From Aequorivita sp. CIP111184 (GTDB lineage: Bacteria; Bacteroidota; Bacteroidia; Flavobacteriales; Flavobacteriaceae), in NCBI RefSeq assembly GCF_900489465.1, contig NZ_UEFQ01000026.1, positions 62,001-126,000 of the forward strand: a stretch of DNA of 64,000 bases. The letters are read 5' to 3'. Under the pieces are notes generated by a model. That model was not told where the DNA came from and made no database searches. It saw only the letters and a list, made by a program, of their open reading frames with translations. This document shows, in pieces, positions 1 to 9,795 of this stretch (within the stretch, counting starts at the first letter, position 1; each line of letters opens with the position of its first letter). A program made the position numbers and the translations under genes.

Positions 1-478
1 TTACCATGGGAATTAGCGTAAACGTAGTAGTTTCCTCGCGGCCATTATGCCCGCCAGCTTCAAAACCTTCAGCAACAACGGCATCAACTCCTGCTTCCTG
101 AGCTTTCAATGCAAATTTTACACTGCTAACCACGTGAACAACAGTAATTCCGTGTTCTTTTAATTTTGAAGTATATGTTTTGGGATTTCCCGCTGAGGTG
201 ATTACTATTTTTACACCTTCTTCAATAATGATATCGATAATTTTATCAATATCAGGATAGAGCATCGGCACATTTACGCCGAAAGGTTTATTTGTAGCAA
301 GCTTGCATTTAAGAATATGCTCGCGAAGTATTTCTGGGTACATCGAGCCTGCACCCAAAAGCCCCAAGCCGCCAGCATTTGAAACAGCACTGGCGAGTCG
401 CCAACCGCTGTTCCAAATCATTCCGGCTTGAATAATAGGATATTGAATATTAAAAAGTTCGGTAACCCGGTTTTGCAC
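1..478 (-). CDS. nitronate monooxygenase family protein (N-terminal part, runs off the window)
   Basis: This is the amino-terminal ~159 residues of an FMN-dependent TIM-barrel enzyme of the nitronate monooxygenase / FabK-like family; the rest lies beyond position 1. Family members oxidise alkyl nitronates using FMN and oxygen. Visible marks are the start region with IQYPIIQAGM, the glycine-rich NAGGLGLLGAGS loop and the flavin-binding EGFEAGGHNGRE motif near residue 150. The start is a GTG that shares one base with the stop of the subtilase gene upstream (TAGTG), which suggests translational coupling. The family assignment is firm; the substrate is not known. Confidence 0.85.
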   Translation of the reverse strand, partial: MQNRVTELFNIQYPIIQAGMIWNSGWRLASAVSNAGGLGLLGAGSMYPEILREHILKCKLATNKPFGVNVPMLYPDIDKIIDIIIEEGVKIVITSAGNPKTYTSKLKEHGITVVHVVSSVKFALKAQEAGVDAVVAEGFEAGGHNGREETTTFTLIPMV

Positions 479-2112
479 TACTCTTTAATAATTTTATAAC
501 TCGTTGTTTTGTTGTTTGAAGTAATTGATGCAATGTACATTCCAGAGGAAAGACCTGAAACATCAATACTATTCTTCAATGAAGTAATTCTTGTTTGAAG
601 TATTCTTTCACCTAAAACATTGTAAAGTGCAAACTCCGCATCTTCAGCAGATTTAGGGAAAGAAATATTTATTTGCGTAGTTACAGGATTAGGGTATAAT
701 GCGAAATTGTTTTCTTGAAGAAATTGTTCATTTCCTAAAAGTAATAATGCATTTAAAGCATCTCCAAAATTTGGAACGCCATAACCATATTCATCTGTTG
801 GATTGTTATATCTATCAGCAGACTCACGAATGGCTTGCATCACTACATCGTTTTTCAAATTTGGAACAGCTGACCATAAAGAAGCTACTGCTCCTGCGGT
901 AATTGGGGAACTAAAAGAAGTTCCGCTTGAGGTAGTTACATTTCCATTTGGGCTAACTATAGCTGCATCACGACCTTTGGCCATTACGTCTGGCTTAATA
1001 ACACCTGCTGCATTGGGACCGCGTGAACTGAAAGATACGTAATTCTCACCAGCATCAACCGCACCTATTGTAAATGAACCAGTTGCATCTGCAGGAGTTG
1101 CAACTTTTCCAAAACCATTTCCATCATTTCCGGCTGAGGTTACATTTATCATGCCCTTATCAAAACCTACATTTGATCCTCTAGCTGCAATAGTAGTTAG
1201 TCCATCCAAGTCTGAATAATCGTGGTCAAAACTTGAATTGTCAAATGCTTGATAACCTAATGAGGTATTGGTAACATAAACGCCCAAACTATCGGCGCGT
1301 TCCAAAGCTTCAACCCAGTATGCTTCCTCAGCAGGAGATTCGCTATTGTCATCTTCTGTAACGTAAAGGTAATATGATGCACCAGGAGCAGTACCTACAA
1401 ACTGACCATTTAAAAATCCTGCAGCGTCACTAAAAGTTCCAGCACCGTGACTTCCGGTACCATCTGGACTTTCTTCACGGGCAACAAAATCATACCAACC
1501 CAATAGTCTTCCATCATTTCGAAGATCTGCAAAAGCAGGATTACTTAACACGTTTGGATAGCCATTATCCATAAAAGCTACGATTATATCTTGTCCTGTA
1601 AAATCATTTTCGTGAAGATAATCTACGTTGATCATCTCGGTTTGGTTGGTTGCGCTCCCGTAGTTATATACAGGTCTTGATGGAAATTGGTTTTCCACTT
1701 CAAATTTGTCTTTTGTGAATTGTTTTCCTGCAGTAGGCCTGTTTAAAGTCTTATCAGCAAACTCCAAATCGACAACAAAAGGAAGGTTTAAAAGGTTGTT
1801 TATATTGGTTTCAGTTCCACGAACATAAACAGCGTTTAACCATTTTGATTTTGCCAGTACGGTAATTCCTGAAGTGGCTTCAATTTGAGCTTTGTATGCT
1901 TCATTTAAAGGCACATCACGGTCATCAATTGCAATACCCTGAGCATTTTTTCTATCTAGTGCTGCTTGGGTTAAAATACTAATCGGATTGCTCAATGCAG
2001 CAGTAACTGTGGCAGGATCCTTCGCTTCAAAAATAACAAGAGCATCCTCAGTTTGTGCAAAACTTAATGCTGAAACAAAAACAATAAATAATAGGGATAA
2101 TTTTTTCATCAT
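478..2112 (-). CDS. secreted subtilisin-like serine peptidase (S8) with type IX sorting domain
   Basis: Secreted serine protease of 544 residues. A signal peptide ends near FAQ at residue 20, then a propeptide-like segment precedes the catalytic domain. The triad reads as Asp182 (MDNGYP), His222 (GSHGAG) and Ser399 (GTSFSSP), with the oxyanion Asn near 329 (SAGND). The last ~75 residues, starting at LYPNPV, are a type A T9SS C-terminal domain with the usual GMY..SI pattern, so the enzyme should be exported by the PorSS and processed at the cell surface. A second Met at residue 2 is an equally good start. The gene just downstream overlaps its stop by one base. Confidence 0.95.
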   Translation of the reverse strand: MMKKLSLLFIVFVSALSFAQTEDALVIFEAKDPATVTAALSNPISILTQAALDRKNAQGIAIDDRDVPLNEAYKAQIEATSGITVLAKSKWLNAVYVRGTETNINNLLNLPFVVDLEFADKTLNRPTAGKQFTKDKFEVENQFPSRPVYNYGSATNQTEMINVDYLHENDFTGQDIIVAFMDNGYPNVLSNPAFADLRNDGRLLGWYDFVAREESPDGTGSHGAGTFSDAAGFLNGQFVGTAPGASYYLYVTEDDNSESPAEEAYWVEALERADSLGVYVTNTSLGYQAFDNSSFDHDYSDLDGLTTIAARGSNVGFDKGMINVTSAGNDGNGFGKVATPADATGSFTIGAVDAGENYVSFSSRGPNAAGVIKPDVMAKGRDAAIVSPNGNVTTSSGTSFSSPITAGAVASLWSAVPNLKNDVVMQAIRESADRYNNPTDEYGYGVPNFGDALNALLLLGNEQFLQENNFALYPNPVTTQINISFPKSAEDAEFALYNVLGERILQTRITSLKNSIDVSGLSSGMYIASITSNNKTTSYKIIKE

Positions 2113-2120
2113 AGATTTTT

Positions 2121-3311
2121 TTAAGATATAACTCCACTTCCCAATAATTCTTGGTCATTGTACCATGCTACAAACTGACCTTCGGTTATTGCGGATTGTG
2201 GTTTGTCAAATATAATATAAAGTCCCGAAACTGTGCAGTGTAAAGTTGCTTTTTCCAATGGTTGCCTGTAGCGTATTCGAGCCATAACCTCCATTTTTTC
2301 TTCTTCGCCAAGTTTTAGGTCTTCCCGGATCCAATGTATTTCGTCACTTTTCACGAAAAGTCCGAGACGGTAAAGTCCAGGATGCTCCTTACCTTGGCCC
2401 GTATAGATTACATTTTCCTCTACATCAGTATCAATTACAAAGAGCGGTTCTTTGGTTCCGCCAACAGCCAAGCCTTTGCGTTGTCCTTTGGTGAAATAGT
2501 GCGCACCATGGTGGATGCCTATTTGTTTGCCATCTACTTTGGAATATTTTCTTTTGGCGGAGAGGTATTTGAATTTTTCCTCTTCGGAAGAAAAATCTGA
2601 TTTTGTTCTTTTATATTCTGAAAAACTTGCCGGTACCTCAACGATCACACCATCTTTTGGTGCCAGTTTTTGTTGAAGAAATTCAGGTAGTCTCACTTTT
2701 CCAATGAAACACAAACCTTGCGAATCGCGTTTTTCGGCGGTAATAAGGTTTTGTTCCGCAGCTATTTTTCGCACGTCAGGTTTTAACAATTCGCCAATAG
2801 GAAATAATGTTTTTGCAAGTTGCTCTTGCGAAAGCTGGCACAAAAAGTATGATTGGTCTTTGTTTGGGTCTTTGCCCGAAATTAATTGATATATCTCTTC
2901 GCCGTCTTTTTCAAAAATACCTTTTCTGCAATAATGGCCAGTTGCTACAAAATCGGCACCTAAATTTAGGGCGATTTTCATAAAAACATCAAACTTTATT
3001 TCACGGTTGCAAAGTACGTCTGGGTTTGGTGTGCGTCCCATTTGATATTCGCGAAACATATAGTCAACAATCCGCTCTTTGTATTCTTCACTTAAATCGA
3101 CTGTTTGGAAAGGAATGCCAAGCTTTTCAGCCACAAGCATAGCATCGTTGCTATCTTCCAGCCATGGGCATTCATCAGAAATTGTTACGGAATCATCGTG
3201 CCAATTCTTCATAAATAGACCAATAACATCGTAGCCTTCTTCTTTTAAAAGATAGGCAGCAACGCTGGAATCAACACCGCCACTGAGTCCGACAACTACT
3301 CGTTTTTTCAT
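2121..3311 (-). CDS. mnmA: tRNA-specific 2-thiouridylase MnmA
   Basis: MnmA adds sulfur to C2 of the wobble uridine in tRNA Lys, Glu and Gln, working with a sulfur relay and ATP. The 396-residue protein begins with the PP-loop GLSGGVDSS at residues 8-16, used for adenylation. The two catalytic cysteines are visible in [10 protein letters not shown] (about residue 102) and in SQGLCFIG (about residue 200), with the conserved DQSYFL between them. Length is slightly above the usual 360-370 because of an insert around residues 225-265, common in Bacteroidota. It lies 8 bases upstream of the subtilase gene, but no functional link is evident. Confidence 0.97.
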   Translation of the reverse strand: MKKRVVVGLSGGVDSSVAAYLLKEEGYDVIGLFMKNWHDDSVTISDECPWLEDSNDAMLVAEKLGIPFQTVDLSEEYKERIVDYMFREYQMGRTPNPDVLCNREIKFDVFMKIALNLGADFVATGHYCRKGIFEKDGEEIYQLISGKDPNKDQSYFLCQLSQEQLAKTLFPIGELLKPDVRKIAAEQNLITAEKRDSQGLCFIGKVRLPEFLQQKLAPKDGVIVEVPASFSEYKRTKSDFSSEEEKFKYLSAKRKYSKVDGKQIGIHHGAHYFTKGQRKGLAVGGTKEPLFVIDTDVEENVIYTGQGKEHPGLYRLGLFVKSDEIHWIREDLKLGEEEKMEVMARIRYRQPLEKATLHCTVSGLYIIFDKPQSAITEGQFVAWYNDQELLGSGVIS

Positions 3312-3430
3312 AAAAATGTATGTGTTTAAAACTTGGCCCTAAATAGATCCTGTTTATGAAGGGGCAAAGGTAAAAAGACTTTCGAAATATAACAGTCGAG
3401 CGATTTCTGGTTTCCTTACCTGAAGATTTA

Positions 3431-4120
3431 CTATTTATCGGGTTTTGGATATGTTTCTTCTAAAACTACTTTGCCGTCTTTGTAATATTTCCAAAGACCG
3501 TGTTTTTTATCATCTTTATAAAATCCTTCGATCACTAAATTTCCATTGGCATCATAATAAAATCCGGGGCCTTGTAGCTGGTCTTCTCTATAAAGTAATT
3601 TTTTAAGCAAAACGCCTTCAGGAGAGTAGTAATTATCTTCCCCTTCTTTTATACCGTTTTTGTAGCTAATTTCTTCAGTTATTTTTCCATTGGGATAGTA
3701 GGTTATCACTTTTCCGTCCAGTTTTCCGTCAACGTAATTTTCTCGCGTCATTACATTTTTGGACTTTTCGTGATAGTAAACCCATTCGCCAATGCGGTCT
3801 TTGTCTTTCATTTTTCCTTCACTTACCAATTTGCCTTTAATAGTATAATATTTCACGTCGGCAATATCGTCTTTACTATTAAAGTTTTTGGTAACCGTTG
3901 GCTTGTCTTTACATTCAAGGCAATAAAATTTGAATTCGCCTACTTCTTTTCCGTGCTCAAAATTGCCTTCGTAGCGAAGCTGGGTCGAACCTTCATATGT
4001 TTTTTTCCAAACCCCATTGCGCTTGCCTTGCGCGTCCATTTGGTTTGTTCCACTTTGTGAAAAAACATGGAGGGAGCCGAAAATTATTCCGAAGAAAAGG
4101 ATTAAAGCGGTTTTTTTCAT
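3431..4120 (-). CDS. secreted MORN-like / YwqK-type repeat protein
   Basis: A 229-residue exported protein with a signal peptide (MKKTALILFF... ending near FSQ) followed by about six copies of a ~23-residue repeat of the form 'G.W..Y..G.L..E..Y..G...G....YY.NG'. This is the MORN_2 / YwqK-antitoxin-like repeat that is abundant in Bacteroidota, where its role is unknown. The start is placed at the ATG giving the signal peptide; a TTG 14 codons upstream is in frame but would spoil it. It is preceded by a strong hairpin that terminates yidC, so it is probably transcribed alone. A paralogue of the same architecture is found at 40141-41094. Confidence 0.8.
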   Translation of the reverse strand: MKKTALILFFGIIFGSLHVFSQSGTNQMDAQGKRNGVWKKTYEGSTQLRYEGNFEHGKEVGEFKFYCLECKDKPTVTKNFNSKDDIADVKYYTIKGKLVSEGKMKDKDRIGEWVYYHEKSKNVMTRENYVDGKLDGKVITYYPNGKITEEISYKNGIKEGEDNYYSPEGVLLKKLLYREDQLQGPGFYYDANGNLVIEGFYKDDKKHGLWKYYKDGKVVLEETYPKPDK

Positions 4121-4180
4121 ACTGTCATTTCGAATACTTAAAAAGTAAACGGTACAATTCAAAATCTATTTTAAATTTAA

Positions 4181-4213
4181 AACGCAGAAAGATTGTTATA
4201 AGCTTTCTGCGTT
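4181..4213 (-). terminator. Rho-independent terminator after yidC
   Basis: Perfect 11-bp inverted repeat AACGCAGAAAG / CTTTCTGCGTT around a ~11-base loop. On the minus strand it is followed by TTTTAAATTT. It lies 11 bases past the yidC stop codon. Confidence 0.8.
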
Positions 4214-4223
4214 CTAGAAAGTT

Positions 4224-6110
4224 TTATCGTTTGCCGCCTTTTTTCTGTTGCTCCGCTTGATCCATCATTTCTGACATTTTTCGCTGGAACTTATTCTGTT
4301 TTTTCGGCTGTGCTTTTTTCACTTGAATTTTAGCGTGGATTTTGTCTTCATCAATAATAAAGTTTTTGATTACTAACATAATTCCAATGGTAATCAAATT
4401 TGAAATAAAATAATATAATGAAAGTCCACTCGCGTAGTTGTTGAAAAACACCAACATAAACAATGGCGACAGATACATCAGGAATTTCATGTTTGGCATT
4501 CCCGGTTGTTGCTGTTGTTGCATATTCTGTCCCATAGTCATCATCATATAAACAAAGATGGCGATGGAAGCCAAAATAGGAAACAAACTAACGTGATCAC
4601 CATAAAATGGAATGCGGAATGGCAATTGTGCAATAGTGTCATAACTGGAAAGGTCATCTGCCCAAAGGAAGCTCTTCTGCCTCAAATCAAAAGCTGAAGG
4701 GAAGAATGTAAATAGCGCATAAAATACCGGAATCTGCAATAATGCAGGCAAACATCCTTTCAGCGGACTGGCGCCGGCGGAGTTTTGCAGCTTCATGGTT
4801 TCTTGCTGGATTTTCAGTTTGTTGTCTTTGTACTTTTCCTTTATTTCATCCATTTCAGGTTTTAAAACCTTCATTTTTGCTTGGGCCAAGTATTGTTTGT
4901 ACTGAACTGGCGATAGCAAAAGTTTTATCAAAATGGTCAAAACTATAATTGCAATTCCCGCAGGTAGAAAATCTGTTAAGAAAGCGAATAAAGGAATGAT
5001 AATGTATTTGTTTATTACCCCAAATATCCCCCAACCAAGTGGCATCGCCTCGTCAAGGTTACGGTCATAAGTTTTAAAAATTTGATAATCAGACGGGCCG
5101 TAATACATATTCATGTTATACGCTAATGCGCCGCCTTTAGGCTCCAAAAGCATTTTTGCCCCATATTGTTTAGTGAAAGTTGTGTCCACTTCTTCGTCTT
5201 TCACCAAATCTACAGAAGTAAGTTTCACTTCTTTAAAAGGAGTGTCTGTAAGTAACATAGAGCTGAAAAAATGCTGGCGGAAGTTCATCCACGTAACATC
5301 CTTTTCCAATTCGTCATCTTCACCAGAAGGAGAAAGTTTTGAATGCTTTTCATCTTCATATTCATACGTTAAACGCGAATAGCGATTTTCATATGAAATA
5401 CTTTTTGCGTGGCGATATCCTTTCAACTTCCAATCTAAATACATAGGTTGTGAAGTATTTATAATGCCATCCAATCCTTGGCTATTGATGCTAAAATCTA
5501 GCATATATTCACCAGGATGCAATGTATATTTATATTCAATAAAACCGTTTTCGGAAGTCTTAAGTTTCATGGAGAGCACGTGGTCCTCACCATTTTTACT
5601 CAAAGTTGGTTGAAAGTATAAATCCTTGGAATTTAAACTTCTATTTTCCGCAGAAAACTGTAGGTCTAAAGATGCGTTTCCGTCTTTAATTAAATAAACG
5701 GGAACAGAATCGTATTGATGGAAATTCTTTAAAAGCGCTTCGGTTATATAACCTCCTTTGTTACTGATTTTCAGCATAAGAACGTCGTTCTCTAAAACAG
5801 TAGTACCTTCAGTTGCGGAAGGAAGTGTTCCAGAATATGCAAAGGAACCAAGCTTGTTTTTCAATTGTTCTAAAGCCAATGAATCGCCAGGCATAACAGC
5901 ATCGCTAATCTCGGTAGTTGCTTCGGACAAAGTGATGTCTTGTTTGCTTTTTTCAGCTTCTGCTTTTTCTTTCGCGGCAGCTTCTGTCTTGGCTTTTTCA
6001 GCTTGAAGTTCTTCCTCGGTAGGTTTGTTGAGGTAAAGCATCCAGATTAGGATTCCACCGATTAATAAAAAACCTATAAGTGAGTTAAAGTCGAATTTCT
6101 TTTTTTCCAT
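4224..6110 (-). CDS. yidC: membrane protein insertase YidC
   Basis: YidC inserts and folds inner-membrane proteins, alone or with SecYEG. The 628-residue product has the Gram-negative architecture: an N-terminal transmembrane anchor (residues ~12-28, then KPTEEE), a charged Ala/Glu/Lys linker, a large periplasmic beta-sandwich domain (~100-350) and the conserved five-helix core. The core includes GWGIFGVINKYIIIPLFAFL, the cytoplasmic coiled hairpin with KMKVLKPEMDEIKEKY, and LKGCLPALLQIPVFYALF. The C-terminus is a basic Lys/Gln tail. It lies about 100 bases downstream of pyrG on the same strand, an arrangement common in Flavobacteriaceae. Confidence 0.97.
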   Translation of the reverse strand: MEKKKFDFNSLIGFLLIGGILIWMLYLNKPTEEELQAEKAKTEAAAKEKAEAEKSKQDITLSEATTEISDAVMPGDSLALEQLKNKLGSFAYSGTLPSATEGTTVLENDVLMLKISNKGGYITEALLKNFHQYDSVPVYLIKDGNASLDLQFSAENRSLNSKDLYFQPTLSKNGEDHVLSMKLKTSENGFIEYKYTLHPGEYMLDFSINSQGLDGIINTSQPMYLDWKLKGYRHAKSISYENRYSRLTYEYEDEKHSKLSPSGEDDELEKDVTWMNFRQHFFSSMLLTDTPFKEVKLTSVDLVKDEEVDTTFTKQYGAKMLLEPKGGALAYNMNMYYGPSDYQIFKTYDRNLDEAMPLGWGIFGVINKYIIIPLFAFLTDFLPAGIAIIVLTILIKLLLSPVQYKQYLAQAKMKVLKPEMDEIKEKYKDNKLKIQQETMKLQNSAGASPLKGCLPALLQIPVFYALFTFFPSAFDLRQKSFLWADDLSSYDTIAQLPFRIPFYGDHVSLFPILASIAIFVYMMMTMGQNMQQQQQPGMPNMKFLMYLSPLFMLVFFNNYASGLSLYYFISNLITIGIMLVIKNFIIDEDKIHAKIQVKKAQPKKQNKFQRKMSEMMDQAEQQKKGGKR

Positions 6111-6209
6111 CTTTTATTTCTTCTTTTGAAATATTTCAAAAGTGTGTTATCGTTAATTTTAACTGGCAGGGCAATAATCCCGCCTTTTTTATAAATACGT
6201 CAAATTGTC

Positions 6210-7874
<1,665 letters not shown>

Positions 7875-7931
7875 TTATTATGGAAAGGAAAGCTATAAAT
7901 TTCAAAATATGGCGGTAGAAGAAAAGGGTTG

Positions 7932-8582
7932 TTAACTCGCAAATTTCTTCCCAATTAATAATGTATTTGTATCGTTCACTTTTGGGTAAACTAGAAATTT
8001 TAAACCGCTCCCGAAGTTGGAACTGACAGTTTCATTGGCTACAGAGTCTTTTTCCAGATTAATGCCCACATTAAAAATTATTGAACCATTTTTTTGAAGT
8101 AATATCGAAATATTTTCGCAAAATTCTTTTCCATAAAAAATAGGGGGTACGTTGGTGTCAATGAAAAGATCAATAATTACTAAATCAAATTTTTCTTTTG
8201 AATTTTTTACAAATTTAAAAGCATCAGCTTCTATAATTTGGAGCTCTTCTGAAGTGCTTATTCCAAACTCATTCTCCGCAAGTTTTATAATCGCTGGATC
8301 AATTTCAACGGCAACTATATTTTTTTTGTATTCAAAAGTATTTCGAAGGGAATGAATTACACTTCCACCTCCCATTCCCAGAAGTAATAGATTTTCAACA
8401 GATTTTAAATCAACTTTCGTCAATCCAAACTCTAGAATTTTTTGAAGGGAACCGTAGGAATAGTTTGCGTTTTCAGTATCTAAAACCTTTTTGCCGTTAA
8501 AATAGGTCACTTCCAAAGTGCCATTTATTTCTGAAGAAAATTGGCGGGTAGTTGGCCAAAAATAGCTGAAAAATCTTTTCAC
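7932..8582 (-). CDS. spermidine synthase-like SAM-dependent methyltransferase fold protein
   Basis: A 216-residue protein with a Rossmann SAM-binding core: LLLGMGGGSVIHSL (motif I), VAVEIDPAIIKLA (acidic residue after beta-2) and DLVIIDLFID (motif for catalysis). This resembles the spermidine synthase superfamily, which also includes many proteins without a polyamine role. The N-terminal beta hairpin found in true spermidine synthases is short here, so the substrate is uncertain. The start is GTG and overlaps the stop of the DUF3820 gene by four bases (GTGA), pointing to a co-translated pair. No ATG is available in a suitable place. Confidence 0.75.
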   Translation of the reverse strand: MKRFFSYFWPTTRQFSSEINGTLEVTYFNGKKVLDTENANYSYGSLQKILEFGLTKVDLKSVENLLLLGMGGGSVIHSLRNTFEYKKNIVAVEIDPAIIKLAENEFGISTSEELQIIEADAFKFVKNSKEKFDLVIIDLFIDTNVPPIFYGKEFCENISILLQKNGSIIFNVGINLEKDSVANETVSSNFGSGLKFLVYPKVNDTNTLLIGKKFAS

Positions 8583-8806
8583 TTTTTAATCAACCTTTGC
8601 AATAAGCCTTCCAGTCCATTTAATTTCAATTCATACATTTCCGCCATCATCCGGCCCAATTTTCCTTCCGGAAATCCCTTCTGTTTAAACCACACAAAAT
8701 AGTACTCAGGGATATTTGCCAAATAATAGCCTTCGTATTTTCCGAAGGGCATTTTGTAGTTGGCCAATTCAATCAAATGTTTTGGGTCCGGGTTACTTCC
8801 AATCAT
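8579..8806 (-). CDS. DUF3820 family protein
   Basis: A 75-residue conserved protein of unknown function. The hallmark is MPFGKYEGYYLANIPEYYFVWF, close to the DUF3820 pattern (MPFGKYKG..L.DLPE.YL.W), followed by a basic leucine-rich tail. The start chosen is the ATG before IGSNPD, which overlaps the end of the DUF922-type gene by 14 bases. A longer in-frame reading from 8890 would overlap the neighbour by almost 100 bases and lacks similarity to the family. It overlaps the next gene by four bases, so three genes (9323 to 7932) form one tight unit. Confidence 0.8.
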   Translation of the reverse strand: MIGSNPDPKHLIELANYKMPFGKYEGYYLANIPEYYFVWFKQKGFPEGKLGRMMAEMYELKLNGLEGLLQRLIKK

Positions 8807-9323
8807 TGTATTCCGCAAGTTGGTTAGCGATGTGTTTTTGCCAGAAAATTTCTTTCTCTTCGTTGCGGGAATGGTCTGTTTCAGCATCAAAGTTAGTCTG
8901 CATCGCTCTTCTTTTTTGTTCTACTTGCTGATAGATTCCTTCAATTTCAGATTTTATCTTTTTTGTAAATGTTTTTTCCTTAAGTTTTTTCCGAAGCATA
9001 CGCGCATGCAATTCCGACACATCAAAATGGGCTTGTTCATGCTTTAAAATATAAGGATTAACTCTTTCGGGAATGTACCAAGAGCTTTCTGGGGAAAAGA
9101 AACTTTTTACGGAGTATTCCGCATTTACAGCTCCATTTTTTATGGAATAGGAATATTGAAAACTGATACCGGTATTGGTACTCGCTACGAAGCTGGCACT
9201 TCTAACTGGTTTTCCGCGAAAATCTTCCCAAGTTAATTTTTGGGTTTCATTCCACATAATTTTTTCCGAACTGTCCTGCGGAAAGAGAAGTAAGGAAAAT
9301 AGAAAGGTGAAAAGTAGTTTCAT
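8793..9323 (-). CDS. secreted DUF922-like putative zinc peptidase
   Basis: A 176-residue exported protein with an N-terminal hydrophobic signal sequence. It contains LTWEDFRGKP near residue 30 and the HEQAHFD motif near residue 95, both typical of the DUF922 family, which is thought to comprise secreted zinc-dependent proteases (HExxH). Here the motif reads H-E-Q-A-H, so both zinc-ligand histidines and the catalytic Glu are present. The C-terminal half is charged and helical. It is the first gene of a three-gene overlapping unit. Peptidase activity is inferred from the motif only. Confidence 0.7.
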   Translation of the reverse strand: MKLLFTFLFSLLLFPQDSSEKIMWNETQKLTWEDFRGKPVRSASFVASTNTGISFQYSYSIKNGAVNAEYSVKSFFSPESSWYIPERVNPYILKHEQAHFDVSELHARMLRKKLKEKTFTKKIKSEIEGIYQQVEQKRRAMQTNFDAETDHSRNEEKEIFWQKHIANQLAEYNDWK

Positions 9324-9390
9324 ATTAATGTGAAATCAAAAATAGTACCTAAAATTGTAGTTATCGGATGCGCTGAAAGCAACGAATATT

Positions 9391-9795
9391 TTAACTCCAA
9401 TTAAAAATAATATCCCTTTCAATATCTGGATGAAGACTATAATGAACGGGACAGGTTCGGGCGGTATTTTCCAGTATTTTTTTTGATTTTTCGTCAATTC
9501 CAGTAGGGAAATTTAAAACCACTTCAATTTTTGAAATTCGGCGTGGATCTGCCGCCATTGTTTTGGTTACCATTGCTGTGGTTCCGTCCATATTCACTTG
9601 CATATCGCGCGCCTTAATGCCCATCATTGTAATCATACAATTGGCAAGACCTGTGGCCACTGTATCTGTTGGCGAAAAAGCTTCACCCTTTCCGTTGTTG
9701 TCTGTGGGCGCATCGGTAATAAATTTATTGCCCGATTTCAAGTGTTCATTTTCTGTACGGAGATTGCCCAGATAGGTTACTTTGGAAGTGCTCAT
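9391..9795 (-). CDS. OsmC family protein
   Basis: OsmC/Ohr-type proteins reduce organic hydroperoxides with a redox cysteine pair. The 134-residue product has the first cysteine in ATGLANCMITMMGI (about residue 52) and the second in NTARTCPVHYSL (about residue 115), the usual spacing. Its ATG overlaps the stop of the LysM lipoprotein gene by four bases (ATGA), so the two are co-expressed. A second, more divergent OsmC homologue is at 22126-22593. Confidence 0.9.
   Translation of the reverse strand: MSTSKVTYLGNLRTENEHLKSGNKFITDAPTDNNGKGEAFSPTDTVATGLANCMITMMGIKARDMQVNMDGTTAMVTKTMAADPRRISKIEVVLNFPTGIDEKSKKILENTARTCPVHYSLHPDIERDIIFNWS

Noticed and set aside
8807-8890. Upstream extension of the DUF3820 gene
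   Set aside because: It would overlap the DUF922-like gene by almost 100 bases; the ATG at 8806 matches the family start better.
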